Shown here: one piece after another, positions 11,017-22,574 of the stretch
How positions within the stretch are numbered: position 1 is the first letter of the stretch
How the letters are laid out: each line of letters starts with the position of its first letter
Source: Capsicum annuum
Lineage: Eukaryota; Streptophyta; Magnoliopsida; Solanales; Solanaceae
NCBI RefSeq assembly: GCF_002878395.1
Contig: NC_061115.1
Coordinates: forward strand, 214,974,034-215,038,033
Reading direction: 5' to 3'
DNA length: 64,000 nt
Notes under the pieces: model-generated
Told to the model about the DNA's origin: nothing
Databases searched by the model: none
Seen by the model: only the letters and a program-made list of their open reading frames with translations
Made by a program: the position numbers and the translations under genes

Positions 11017-13121
11017 TGTGACACCTAATTTTGTCCCTCCCAAAATTTAATTCATTTTTAGTTCACCTACCGTGTACCCTCAACCATATAATCATACCCC
11101 ACAAAAATACAAAAATACAAAAATAACAACTCTTAACAAAATTCCAACAAATTTTATCTTGTTTTAATTTATCCTAACAAACTTTATCCTAATCACCTAC
11201 TCCCAACCACACCCTACCTCTACCCTACCAACCTACCCCACATCACCTTTTATTTTATTTTTTTTAATCAATTCACAAAACAACAAAAATATAAAAGGAC
11301 CCACAAGGGAAATTGGCACACATTCTTCTTCCATATACAATTCCCACAAACAGATAACCAAATACACAGACGACAGCCCTTGGATACTCATTCTTCTCCA
11401 GAAACATAAAAATGGACACAGTGATAATAAGGGCTCCATACGAACACATGAGGGAAGGGATAAATTCATCTTGAGTCTTCTGATTGCTTCTTCTTTTTGA
11501 GAGAATAGACAATTCCAGAGAGGGAATTCCAACAAAAAAAAGAAAAAATTTTATTTTTATGGTTTCATCTTCACAGAACACGGAGAGCATATATACACCA
11601 TACACTGATAGACCATAAGAGAACCTGATTTCCTTTATTCTCCAATATATACACATATTGTTACACACAAAAATTGCACATACACACAGAGATCTAAGAG
11701 AGACAGAACAACGAGAGAGAGAGAGAGAGAGAGAACGAAGCAAAGGAGGCATGAGAACTAAGAGAATGCGCGTTCGCGAGTTGAGTTACTGTTCCGGCGG
11801 TAAAATTGCCGAAAACACGTCAAAATCATCAAGAATCTAGGTTCTTTCATGTATTGGAGTTTTGGTTTCTTCTGTTTTGAGTTTTATCGTCGAAATCGGG
11901 CTTTGGGATTCACTGAGTGTTGTTTCTGCTTTGGGGTTTAATTTTTCATTTGTCTCAACCAGTTTTGGGTTTCAAATTCTACAATATCGGAGTTGGAGTT
12001 CCTCAATGTTGAGGTTCTGTTCGGGATTCTAAAGTCTGGGTCTTCTTTGATTCTTATTATCAACGAAAGTCGATTATCTAAAGGTCCATCTCTACAACTT
12101 TTGTTCCTTATTTCATTTTAATTTGGTATATCGATGTTGTTATTATGTGTGGGATGATTATGATTGTTGGATCTGGATCTTGTTGATATTTTGATTATGT
12201 GCTTGACGAGGTAATTTCGTTGATATGTGGAACGAATTTGAGTAGTTTGATGGTCTGATTGATAAAAATGAAGTTAGGAGGGGTGGAATTAAGAAATTGC
12301 CAAAAGGGATTAATATAGATCAATTTTCGTTTATTGTTTTATTTAATTTGGAATAAGCATGAATATTGTCGGAACATGATAGAATTATGATACGCTGAAA
12401 TGGATAGGCAAAAGTAGGTTCGGGTAGGCAAAAATTTAGGAATAAATATTTTCTTGTTGAATGTGTGAATGTGGAATTTGGGTTGAATGGTTTGGGTTTT
12501 AGTTCTTGCATTTGAAAATGTATTCGTTTAATTGGGGAATACCCACGATCAGTTGTATTTACTCACCGGAGAATGCCCCGATGTATTCTGTTGGCGGAAG
12601 ACATTCGTGATAAAGGTCCGAGGCATTGGGTAAAGCATTGGAGCATAGTTTAGGATTAGTCTAGAATAGGATTTATATTTTTGTATGTTTTTATCTTTGG
12701 GATTGTATAATTCGAACTGGACATTATTTTGATTTTGAATTTTATTTGATTTGTTTGTTTGTTTGTTTCGTATGTTTATGTGGTTTATACATTTTATAAT
12801 GTTAAATTAGCCAATACGCTCCACCAAGCGACCGTGGTCGAACCACGGGATCGAGGGGTGCCTAACACCTTCCCCTCGGTCAACAGAATTCCTTAGCCGG
12901 AATCTCAGTTCGCAAACCAGTTTAAAGAGTCAAATCGTTTTGAAAAGGATTTTCCAAAGGTGATTTGTCACACCCGGTTATGCCAAGTGGCGACTCTGAG
13001 TTTTGAATATAAATAATCCTTTTTCGAAACAAATTTTCATCTTTTTATCACTTAACAATAAAAACCCTTTCAAACTTAAATCTAATTTTTTTTTTTGGGA
13101 TTCAAAAAGAGGGGTGTGACA
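11017..13121 (+). repeat. Ogre-1 3' LTR (complete)
   Basis: A 2105-bp LTR starting TGTGACACCT right after the purine-rich CAAAGGGGGCATGA and ending TGTGACA. It has a (GA)n run at 11717-11733 and the conserved hairpin module ending in TGGCGACTCTG at 12988-12998. The first stem of hairpin 3 is mutated here. Confidence 0.9.
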
Positions 13122-14016
13122 ATCCCCGGACTCGTTATCTTTCATATTGTTGAACAATATTATTGTATTTGATTTGTGAATAAGGGGTGTTAATTAGTCC
13201 ATACTAATTCATTAAATAATCCTACAGACCCTAAGATCCTGATACTGTACTTGCCTATTGTAATATAATTACGGGTCTCAAAACGAATATGCTTTTTTCG
13301 TATATTTTTGAGTAAAGGTGACAAAACTATTCCATGAAATGATAACGTGCCCAATTTATTTAAATTAAATTAATTATTAACTCGTTCATTTATTAATAGC
13401 TCAGTCCATGTCAGCCTAAACTATTTTCATCTATCAAAAAATAGAGTTGATATCTATCGATCCATGAGATCTTGTATGAATATTTTAAAAAGACATCTTT
13501 TTGTTTAATATGTTTCACAGTCATAATAAAAAATAGTAATAATTTTATTAGGTGTTAGAAAGTTATAAAAGAATAAATAGAGCAATTAAACTTAGTAAGA
13601 ATTGCCTGACTTTCGACCCGTTTTTACTTTTTAATCTATTTTATTATTTCAATACATATCAATCAAAATAACTTTTGAACGGATCAATAATATGCTCAAT
13701 ATTAGCTTAATCCATTTTGAGCTGCCCAAGTTTAGTCCAACCTGTTATTTTCCACCTCTAGTTTTGAGTAGTGAAGATTCAATTACCTCAACATTGAAGG
13801 ATGAAATTAAGTTTCCTAACTAGTACGTAGTATTTTCAATTCAATACTACATATATAATACGTATGCCATTATTTTATTTTTATATCAGAACGAATAATA
13901 ATTTGTCATATTAAAAAAATCTTTTAAATTTTATCTCATTTTATCCTTAATGACGTCATGCTTTCGAACAAAGTATGGATCATGTGTACCATACTTTGTC
14001 TAAACGATTAGGTGTG
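13122..14016 (+). repeat. Left arm of a large inverted repeat
   Basis: The sequence from the end of the Ogre-1 LTR to 13980 matches, in reverse complement, 47227-48840 at roughly 80-85% by eye; 13980-14016 continues into the reverse complement of 37900-37952. Landmarks shared by both arms include CATATTGTTGAA, GGGGTGTTAATTAGTCCATA, AATAAATAGAGCAATTAAA and CCTTAATGACGTCATGCTTT. The other arm is split by several insertions. Position 13966-13972 is an uninterrupted version of the CACTA insertion site. No gene seen. Confidence 0.75.
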
Positions 14017-14193
14017 TGAGTTTTCTATCTGAACTATCACCAACTATTTATTAAAACATATGACTTCAGCTATCAATTGTTCATTTTTCTTACGTGAATC
14101 ATCACTGTCGTTCAGGTATAAGAAAATGAACAGTTGATAGTTGAAGTGTGTTTAAATAAATAATTGGTAATAATAATTCATGTAGAAAACTCA
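14017..14193. mobile_element. Palindromic (foldback) MITE
   Basis: A 177-bp near-perfect palindrome with termini TGAGTTTTCTA and TAGAAAACTCA. The two halves pair through GAACTATCACC, CTATCAATTGTTCATTTT and CGTTCAGGTA. A second copy of the same palindrome, split by nested insertions, forms the inner end of the other inverted-repeat arm (18434-37900). No target duplication is obvious. Confidence 0.75.
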
Positions 14194-15258
14194 ACATGAA
14201 ATTGGTTTTGAAATTGCTAGTAGTGAGTGTTACTGTATTGTGTGTATATATCAATACAGGAGTGTGAAAAACGTTTTTGTTAGATAGACGTCTTTTGATT
14301 TTTAGTTGGGACCCGATTGGGTAGTTGATTTATTGGGTTGGATAGTGAGTTTGGATTAATTATTTAAATAAAATAATTAAAATGAAAATGAGACAAATAT
14401 ACCCCGAACAATGATGAATGATACATATAATCCTCCATCGTACTTTGGATAGACATATACCCTCACCATTAATACGAAAAACATATACAAATCATTTTAT
14501 TAACTTAGGGTACATGTGTACTCAAGTATTAAGCCCAAAAGGTGTAATATGAACATAGTAAGTACAAAAAAACGAAAAGTAAATAGCTTGACAAGTCAAT
14601 AGTCATCATTAAAGAAAAATTGACCTTAACATTTTGACTGGCCAACCACAACATTAAACATCATATTATATACTCATATTTCTTCTCCGACCATATTGCG
14701 GCACAGTCCACAGTAACGTGTACTCATTGGTCATATATTTAATCGATTTCAATTTATTTATCTGATTTTAACTCGATATAAAATTTTAAAAATAAAATTA
14801 AATACGTAGCCGCAAACTAAAAAACAATAACAACATAACCAGTACATAATTCTCACAAAGTGGACTTTAGAGAAATAGTTTACACAGTTCATACCATTAC
14901 CTCAGAGATGAGGTCGTAGAGAGGCTGGCTTGAGGTTTGGTCACTAAAAAACCTACTTTTGAGGTCTGGTTACTAAAAACCCTAATTTCTTGCCCTATAA
15001 TTAGTTCTTCCCTCACCCCTTCTAGCCATTGGAATCCCATGGCTATCAAGATCCAGGACATTTCCAAAACTGTCAACAACGCCAGTATTCATATTTTCCA
15101 CTGCGTGGGTCGTCGTTTGATTGGGAACAAGTTATTTAAGGATTAGTTATCTTGTCATGCATGTATATGGGGTAACTTAATTATTCCATATATCAAGTTT
15201 AGTAACGTCTTGTTTGCTTTCTTAACTTTCTCAAGCCTGATCTGTGGTGCAATTTAGG
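14194..15258. other. Intergenic, AT-rich; one unrecognised short frame
   Basis: Mostly non-coding AT-rich DNA. A 35-codon open frame at 15040-15147 begins MAIKIQDISKTVNNASIHIF and follows a pyrimidine-rich leader-like stretch (CTTCCCTCACCCCTTCT). It could be the first exon or fragment of a host gene, but I do not recognise it and no continuation is visible. Confidence 0.4.
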
Positions 15259-15756
15259 CAAGGGCGGACCTATGTATACTTTTGGGCAGTGGCGGATGTA
15301 CATGTATTCCAGGGGTTCATTCGAACCCCCTTTGTCGAAAAATTATACTATTTTTACATGGTAAAATTTTTTTTTATGTATAAATAATAGAGGCTGAACC
15401 CCCTTCGATTAGTCCGTATATGTACTACTGAACCCCTTCACTGAAAATCCTGGATCCGCCCCTACTTTTGGGGTGCTCCGGCACCTAGTAAACTCGACGC
15501 GGAATAGGTATAATTACATAGAAAATATACAAGAATAGGTATAAAATATATAAAAGTACCTATTAAAAAAAAAAGTTGGTTGGGTGCATTGGCATTTAAC
15601 TTGATCTTAAGGATTTCCATTGAAGGGACGTCCTAGGTTCGAACCTTGTTGAGATGATTTTCTTTATTTTTTTTCAGCTTTTAAATTTTTTAAGCACCCC
15701 AAAAGTATACATAGGTGTTCAGTTTTTTCAGTTTTTAAATCCTGGATCCGTCATTG
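15259..15756. mobile_element. hAT-type MITE (outer), host of a nested MITE
   Basis: Termini CAAGGGCGGACC and GGATCCGTCATTG form an imperfect inverted repeat. Flanking 8-mers AATTTAGG (15251-15258) and AATTTACG (15757-15764) differ by one base, fitting a hAT target duplication. Inner arms CTATGTATACTTTTGG and CCAAAAGTATACATAG pair with each other. Between the arms is a tRNA box-B-like GGTTCGAACC near 15637. A second MITE is inserted in the left arm. Confidence 0.7.
15287..15464. mobile_element. hAT-type MITE (inner), 8-bp target duplication CTTTTGGG
   Basis: Begins CAGTGGCGGAT and ends ATCCGCCCCTA, with exact 8-bp direct repeats CTTTTGGG at 15279-15286 and 15465-15472. Removing it restores the CTTTTGGGGTGC arm of the outer MITE. 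No coding capacity. Confidence 0.85.
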
Positions 15757-15764
15757 AATTTACG

Positions 15765-16080
15765 TGTTCATTTTTTGGATATCTAATGCCTATATGCTTT
15801 TCTAATTCTATCACGTCATCTTTTATAAGATTATTACTGTGGAAGTTGGTGCCAAGCCTGAGATATCTCTAAGTGCAGAAAGTAAACATAGCCATCTTGA
15901 AGTTGGGATTCCTATTTACCTGGCACTTTGAGCCCTTAAATAACTTCTTTGAACCCATATATGGAACCCAGTAAAAAAGTACATTTTTCATCATTATACA
16001 CATTTTTAGTGTAGATTTTCAAAATATATCCACATGGTTCCATTCCTAATCTTTGTACCTGCTAGTAAAAGAACTATGTT
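15765..16080. other. Region 3' of the lipase gene; nothing recognised
   Basis: About 300 bp of unremarkable sequence downstream of the lipase stop codon. It probably includes the gene's 3' untranslated region, but no clear AATAAA on the minus strand was found. Confidence 0.4.
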
Positions 16081-17472
16081 TCAAATTAGAGCCACATTTC
16101 TTTGATAGGATTGCTCTCTCTTGTGTTCAACCACTGTTGCAAAATTATCTACTAAGTGTAGATATGTCTTCAGATCGTGACACGTGGCGACGTCCCCCTT
16201 TCTAATTTGTGGACATAAATCTTTACTACTTAATCTTAGTTCTTTCCCTACCTCAGCATACACCCATTGTGTATCCTCCATGCGCTTTTGTAGCCAGCTT
16301 GGCATCCCCCCGCCGGCTGCCACGTGGGCAGTCCCTCTTTCCACCACATCATCATTGATATCGTCATCGATCACGAATCCCGGAACTTTTGTGATTGGAT
16401 CATCGGAGTTGACAATGCGGAGAACATTTGTACCACTTTTCTCCAATTGGCATCGAAAACTTTTGTTGCCAACTCTAGGCCCTCCAAATGATACAACAGT
16501 TACTATAGGTGCATCACTAAATTTGTTAGTAATATCATATGCTGTTAATGTTGCTAGGGCAGCACCAAGACTATGTCCTGTCACAGTTATACTTAAAGGT
16601 TCATCACTATATTTATCAAGAATGTTGCCAATTTGTTCTCTAATTGTGTCTTGCAAACTTTGGTCACGTTGGGTGTTTGTTGTGTACAAGCTCAAGAATC
16701 CACTTTGTACCATTGGTTGTTCGTAATTTTTGGGCGCCATGTCATCCGGTAAGCAAGTCAACCTAGCGCGTAAATTCTCGAGCCATTCTGATGAGGTGGC
16801 AGTACCTCGATAAGCGATCACCACGTCGCGGCGCCCCAGCCTGGCGATTTCTTCTACGTCATCACAGATGGCCAGGTAACCAATCCAGCTGGATCGTGGG
16901 GATGCTAGGTTCGAGAACCTTTTAGTCCACCTCGGCATTTGGGTTGCACACGTGGCGTACAAGTTCTTGATCACCTCGTATCCACTCTTTTCTAGTCCAC
17001 ATTTTATCAACATCGAACTCTTATGATAAAGGCACGTGGCGTACGTGGGTGATGACATGTCAAAGTTGAAGCAGCGATAAGCTGCTTCGACAAATTCCCT
17101 GTACCTCAAGATCTCCTTACGGAGATCATCATCAAGGGGATCAAGCAAGCCTTCCCAATTCTTGATCCCTTGAAATTCCATCCACCTGTCCCCTAGTTCG
17201 GCCACCGCTCTGTCAGCGACACAGCAGTGGCTGAACCCTGGATTCCATGAGGTCGTGATCTCGAAACTACGAACTCCCAATTTACTCAATGTATACCACT
17301 TTAAAATAGGGAGTGCCAATCCCATATGTTGTTTGGTCATGAAAAGATTGTTGCAATTTGATTTGAAACTATATCCACTTGATAGCCTCATTATCAATAG
17401 TGAAGCTAAGGTATATATATGTATATATACGATGAATAATATTAATGCACACTTACTTGGATGCACTTTCAT
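16081..17472 (-). CDS. Class-3 lipase, phospholipase A1-I type (intronless)
   Basis: A 463-residue esterase expected to remove the sn-1 acyl chain of phospho- or galactolipids. Members of this family (PLA1-I/DAD1-like) act mainly in plastids and can supply fatty acid for jasmonate synthesis. Visible features are NWEGLLDPLDDDLRKEILRY at residues 105-124, a typical N-terminal block of the family; the YRGT oxyanion motif at 221-224; and the nucleophile elbow GHSLG with Ser301. SFGGPRVGN spans 328-336, the likely catalytic Asp358 lies in NSDDPITKVPG, and the likely His is 432 or 439 in CHDLKTYLHLVD. The frame is uninterrupted and intronless, as is usual for these genes. Residues 8-29 are strongly hydrophobic, more like a signal peptide or membrane anchor than a typical transit peptide. 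Met28 or Met45 could be the real start, because the TATA box lies very close to the first ATG. It sits between inverted-repeat arms. Confidence 0.92.
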   Translation of the reverse strand: MKVHPSKCALILFIVYIHIYTLASLLIMRLSSGYSFKSNCNNLFMTKQHMGLALPILKWYTLSKLGVRSFEITTSWNPGFSHCCVADRAVAELGDRWMEFQGIKNWEGLLDPLDDDLRKEILRYREFVEAAYRCFNFDMSSPTYATCLYHKSSMLIKCGLEKSGYEVIKNLYATCATQMPRWTKRFSNLASPRSSWIGYLAICDDVEEIARLGRRDVVIAYRGTATSSEWLENLRARLTCLPDDMAPKNYEQPMVQSGFLSLYTTNTQRDQSLQDTIREQIGNILDKYSDEPLSITVTGHSLGAALATLTAYDITNKFSDAPIVTVVSFGGPRVGNKSFRCQLEKSGTNVLRIVNSDDPITKVPGFVIDDDINDDVVERGTAHVAAGGGMPSWLQKRMEDTQWVYAEVGKELRLSSKDLCPQIRKGDVATCHDLKTYLHLVDNFATVVEHKREQSYQRNVALI

Positions 17473-17507
17473 TTAGTTACACTTCTTGTTCTACACTCAA
17501 ATGAGAG

Positions 17508-17516
17508 TTATTTATA
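17508..17516 (-). promoter_or_regulatory. TATA box candidate of the lipase gene
   Basis: On the minus strand the sequence reads TATAAATAA about 36-44 bp upstream of the first ATG. With normal TATA-to-start spacing, transcription would begin only a few bases before that ATG, so either the 5' UTR is extremely short or a downstream Met is used. Confidence 0.5.
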
Positions 17517-17708
17517 GTAGTCGATATGTTATAAAAGTTGCATGGTGGGGTACAAAGATTATGTTATATGTGATAGATAGGAGATTGGCGGAGGGTGTCA
17601 TAGGATAGGGAGTAGTATTTAGTACGGTTAGATAGGGACAAGACAATATTGTGTTTATTGTTAACTGAAAAAACGTTTTTAGGAGGAATCTTTGCAACTT
17701 GTAGTATC

Positions 17709-18392
17709 TAGGGGGTGTACAGACCAAACCGTCAAGTCAAATCAAATCGAGAAAAAAACTGACTTATGGTTTCGTTTGGTTGGTTTGGCGTTTGAAAAAA
17801 AACTCGACCATTCTTGGTTTGGTTTGGTGTTAACCAAAAACAAGTCAAGCCGAACCCAAATCAAACCGACATAATATATATATATATGCATGTATATAAT
17901 TTAACTTTTTATACATAAAATATTAATTATAATCTACTTTTTCAATTAATTTTATTAATTTTCAATATTTAGAAAGTAGATATATATATATATATATATA
18001 TTCATATTTGGGCCTTTAAGTTGCAATATTTATCCATTAATTGCTAATAAAATGATCCAAAATTCAATGTAAACTTAATACCTAAATTTTTCACTCTTCA
18101 TCTTATCTTTTAGTTTCAAGAGAGTTTTTCGTTCCTCAATTTTTTATAATTGTGGTTTTTCATTAGAACATGAATGAAAACATACTTGATCTAAACCTCA
18201 ATCACAACATAATTGTAAAAAATAAGGATTATAAAAAAAATCGAGAAAAATCGAAAGAACCGACTAAAATCGAAATTGGAAAAACCAATTTTATGTTGGT
18301 TTGATTTGGTTTATAGTTTTAATAAACCGACATAATTGGTTTGATTTTTTTTCAATAGAAAACCAAAACAACCCGAGCTATGTACACCCCTA
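17709..18392. mobile_element. Non-autonomous hAT-like repeat, TAGGGGTGTACA type, copy 1
   Basis: Starts TAGGGGGTGTACAGACC and ends ATGTACACCCCTA. The inner arms are rich in AACCAAACC and GGTTTGGTTTGG and can fold back. AGTATCT flanks both ends (7 bp). The 684-bp element is closely related to the one at 19143-37075, including the shared internal block TTGGGCCTTTAAGTTG near 18007. No transposase. Confidence 0.75.
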
Positions 18393-18594
18393 AGTATCTA
18401 TGCAATGTCGACTTTGTAATAATTTAGGTATTGTGAGTTTATCGTTAACTATTTTCTACCTGAACTATCACCAATTACTTATCAAAACGCACTTCAATTA
18501 TCAACTGTTTGATTTGTCCTATACCTGAACGATAGTGATAATTCAGGTAAGAAAAGTGAAAAATGGATAGCTGAAGTTAGGGGTGGGCATGGTA

Positions 18595-18784
18595 TAGTGG
18601 CGAAGCCAAAATTTTCACTAAAGGGGTTCAAAATCGAAAGAAATAGGCACACGAACTTAGCCAAAGGGGTTTTAGCATCAATTATATGTCTATAAAAAAT
18701 AATTTTAACCATATATAAATAGTATAATTTTCTGTCGAAGGGGGTTCAGGTAAACCCCCTAACCATAAGGTGCCTCCGCCCCTA
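18595..18784. mobile_element. hAT-type MITE (TAGTGGCGAAG ... CCGCCCCTA)
   Basis: The ends resemble the inner MITE at 15287-15464 (shared GGCGGA/TCCGCC-type termini and an AAGGGG...CCCCCT core), suggesting the same family. It interrupts a TAGGGGTGGGCATGGTAT repeat that resumes at about 18786. I see no convincing 8-bp target duplication. Confidence 0.55.
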
Positions 18785-19324
18785 GACGGCTTCGGTACGA
18801 TAATTTCGATATTCGTTTTTTAATAATAGTATACCACTGTTCATTTTTTAAAAATAGTATACCACTGTTCGTTTTCCTATACCTGAACGACGGTGATAAT
18901 TCAGGTAGGAAAAGTGAACAATTGATAGTTGAAGTTAAGGGTGGTCATGGTATGTTATGGTACGGTATTTGAATCTTTGGTCGATATTTGATTTTTAAAA
19001 ATACTATACCATTATCATACAAAATTAATTCGGTATGATTCAGTATTTTGAAGTTCGGTTTCGATATTTTGTGGTATGATAAATTGGTAACCATAGTACG
19101 TTCAACTTTGACAATAATACTCGTATAATATAATATTATGGCTAGGGGTGTACAGACCAAACCGTCAAGTCAAACCAAATCGAAGAACCAAACCAAACCG
19201 AGAAAAAAAATCGACTTATGGTTTGGTTTGGTTGGTTTGGCGTTTTAAAAAAAAAAAGACCATTCTTGGTTTGGTTTGATGTTAACAAAAAAAAAAGTCA
19301 AACCAAACCCAAATCAAACCGACA

Positions 19325-19326
19325 TA

Positions 19327-19366
<40 letters not shown>

Positions 19367-19385
19367 ACATGTGTGTGTATATATA
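19325..19385. repeat. (TA)n(TG)n microsatellite
   Basis: A TA run followed by about eleven TG repeats and a short TA run, inside the hAT-like element. Confidence 0.9.
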
Positions 19386-20134
19386 TGAACGTTTGATTAT
19401 TTAAAATTAAATAATTTTATCTATTGTGGAGATTCTTAATAAAGTGTAAAAGTTTAAATCATTTTTCAAAAATCTTTCACACTTTAATGTAATAATGTAA
19501 ACATAAACATATACACATATATGTTTTTCAATTCCAAGTGGTTGATGGTATCACTTTTACATTTGCATACCTCTTTCCTTTGTTGCCATATGATAGAGAG
19601 ACGCATCAATTTAAATCATATTTATGTTGCGATATTATATATATATATAAATCGTTCCTTATTTTTAAAGTCAAATCTTTACAAATTTATTGATTACATT
19701 CTATTACGTACTTAAAACATTTAAAAATCTGGAATTTCTTAATTTTTTATTATTCTAATAGTTTAACATTTATTTTTAGATTTTTCAAATCTTCTTAAAA
19801 TCAAATTTAGTTGATTTAAAATTCTTAAACTAATAAAAAATGTATCAGTTGTATGACTTCAAATAAGGAAAGAGTTACCATAAATATATTTAATTAATTT
19901 TCAATTCTTAAATCAGAAAAAGATATAGAAATTCTGATGTCTTCTAATAAGGAATTTTTTTTAATCATAAATACATTTAATTAATTTTCAAATCTTAAAT
20001 ATTAGGATGAAATAGTGAAAAAGACGATTTTGTTTAAATATTAAGAAAAAATAGTGAAAAGGACGATTTTGTTTAAAGCAAGGATTTCAATGAAGGGCAA
20101 AAAATTCAATTCACTTTTCTAAGGATATTTCCAC

Positions 20135-20269
<135 letters not shown>

Positions 20270-20609
20270 TATTCATATTTGGGCCTTTAAGTTGTAATAT
20301 TTATCCATTAATTGCTAATAAAATGATCCAAAATCCAATATAAACTTAAAACCTAAATTTTGCACTCTTCATCTTATATTTTAGTTTCAAGAGAGTTTTT
20401 CGCTCCTCAATTTTTTATAATTGTGGTTTTTCATTAGCGCATGAGTGAAAACATACTTGATCTAAACTTCAATCACAATATAATTGTCAAAAATAAATAT
20501 TATAAAAAAATGAGAAAAACCAAAAAAACCGAAAGAACCGACTAAAACCTAAATCGAAAAAATCAATTTTATGTTGGTTTGATTTGATTAATAGTTTTAA
20601 TAAACCGAC

Positions 20610-22552
20610 TGTAGACACATAATTTTGTCCCTCCGAAAGATATTTTTTGCCTATTTACCTTATTCTACCGCATATCCTCATTCGTATGATAATTCCTCTG
20701 CAAAAAGACAAAAATAACAAACCAACAACCTACCCTATCAAATGGCAACACCTCACCACCCCTCCATTTCTTGTCCACAAAGGCAAAAAGGATAAACATA
20801 CACTAAAAAGGGGGTCCTACGAGGGAACCTTCCAGGAAGGTGCAAAGAACCCTTTTGTTTTTCATTTTTTTAATATACATACACACATAGGAACCTCAGG
20901 ATGGTCTCCTCTCGAGAATACATACTATTCATCCTTCTTCTCCAAAAATACACAGATTTGAACCAAAAAGAACAAAAGGGAAAACTTCATTTTCGGCTTC
21001 TTCTTCATAGATACACACAGAAAAAGCATCCCCAAGGGACTCCATTTTTCGTTTTCTCTCCACCATAGTCCATACGTATAGCTCACTTTCGTACTCACAT
21101 CCACGCGAATCGTTCGAGAGAGAGACTGAAATCGTTTGTTTAAGATTTTTCGGCGAACCCATCAAAATCATTGCTAGCATCTGTGTCCAGCTCGTTATTC
21201 TGATTGAATCCGATCAGTCTTCGTCAGAATCTATTTTCCAGCTTGATATCTCGGTTGGAACGTGTGTTAGTCTTGGGGTCTCCATTGTTGATTGAGCCAG
21301 CGTCGTTTTGTTCGTCTCCGCTTCGCATCGACTTCGTGATACTTTTTTTTTACTGGTTTGGATGGCTCGATTGGGGTTTTCATTTCATTCCTTCGTCTTG
21401 ACATTGGTTTAAAGGGATTCGTAAACTGTTTGGTCTCAGTCATATTGTTGGGGTCAGTTTTGGATTACGGTGCCTCTATACCGAGTTGGGATTTCATCAT
21501 TGTGGGGATTCTTTGCTAGAGGATTTCAGTTTTCGGACTTCTTTATTATCAACAAAACTTTCTATTGAGGTTCATTTCTTTAACCCGATCTCTTCTTTAT
21601 TCTTGATTGGTTGCATTGACTATGAGTATGTGTTTGGTTGATTAAGATAGTCTGGTTTCGTTGATATTGTTCTATTGTTTGAATTCGTTACTAAAAATGA
21701 GCACAGATTGTTGAAATGGTTTGTTAATCGTGGAAATTTGTTACAAGAAAGAATTTGGGGTGGAATTAAAAGTTGATAAAAAGTTGTGTAGTTAAATTTT
21801 CGTCGTTTTGTCATTTTGTTCAATTCGGGATAAACATGAATGTGATCGAGCTCAGATAGGTAAGCGTAGGTCGGATAGGCAAATTTACAGATTATGGACT
21901 GATGGAATATTTGAGTTGTGTGATTGAATGATTTTTTCTTACCTATATTGTGTTGGGATCATTTGTATCATTTGGCCGGGGAATACCCCGAATTACTTTG
22001 TATTGATTTATCCGAGGAATGTCCCGAGGTATCTTGTATTTGGAAGATATTCGTGGTGAAGGCCCGAGGCGTCGGGTAGAGCATTAGTCTAGAATTAATT
22101 TAGAGTAAGATTTATTTTTACGCATTTTTTTATTTTTGGACTGTATAATTGGATTGGACACTAAATTTTGGATTGTTTTATCTTGTTTGCTTGATGATTG
22201 TTTTGTATGTTTTGTGTCGCTTATACCCTCGTGGTGTCAAAGTTAGCCGATACCTCTACCAAGAGATTGTGGTCGAACCACGGGATCGAGTGGTGCCTAA
22301 CACCTTCCCCTCGGTCAATAGAATTCCTTAGCCGGAATCTCTGTTCGCGAATCAGTTTTAAAGAGTCAAATTTATTTTGAAAAGGATTTTTCAAAGGTGA
22401 CTTGGCACACCGGATTATGCCAAGTTGCGACTCTGAATAAAAAATGTAAATAATCTTTTTTCGAAATAAATTTCATTTTTTGTCACTTTGATAATAAAAA
22501 CCCTTTCGAACTTAAAAATTAATCTCTTTTGGAGTTGAAAAGGGGTGTGACA
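20610..22552 (+). repeat. Ogre-2 5' LTR
   Basis: 1943 bp from TGTAGACACA to TGTGACA. The U5 region carries the three-hairpin module (22268-22424), ending in TTGCGACTCTG at 22425, one base off the primer-site-like 11-mer. Confidence 0.92.
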
Positions 22553-22556
22553 GCTT

Positions 22557-22574
22557 TGGCGACTCTGCTGGGGA
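22557..22574 (+). other. Primer binding site of Ogre-2
   Basis: TGGCGACTCTGCTGGGGA begins four bases after the LTR. Its complement fits the CCA end of a tRNA-Arg, the known Ogre primer type. Its first 11 bases recur inside the LTRs. Confidence 0.85.

Larger units (their letters stand above)
1904..13121 (+). mobile_element. Ogre-1: defective Ty3/gypsy Ogre/Tat retrotransposon
   Basis: An 11.2-kb LTR element bounded by long direct LTRs (1904-3928 and 11017-13121). It has a primer binding site at 3933, a polypurine tract before 11017, a decayed gag and an intron-like segment. Most of pro and all of RT, RNase H and integrase are missing, so it could only have moved with proteins supplied by a full-length relative such as Ogre-2. 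Over about 255 aligned bases I count roughly 19 substitutions between its LTRs (about 92-93% identity), more than Ogre-2 shows, so it is probably the older insertion. The 5' LTR lacks its first 60 bp, so no target duplication can be checked. Confidence 0.9.

Noticed and set aside
15620..15665. A tRNA gene suggested by GGTTCGAACC
   Set aside because: No cloverleaf could be drawn: no matching acceptor, D or anticodon stems around it; it is inside a MITE.
16184..16726. A 180-codon plus-strand frame
   Set aside because: Antisense shadow of the lipase gene, whose motifs are all on the minus strand.
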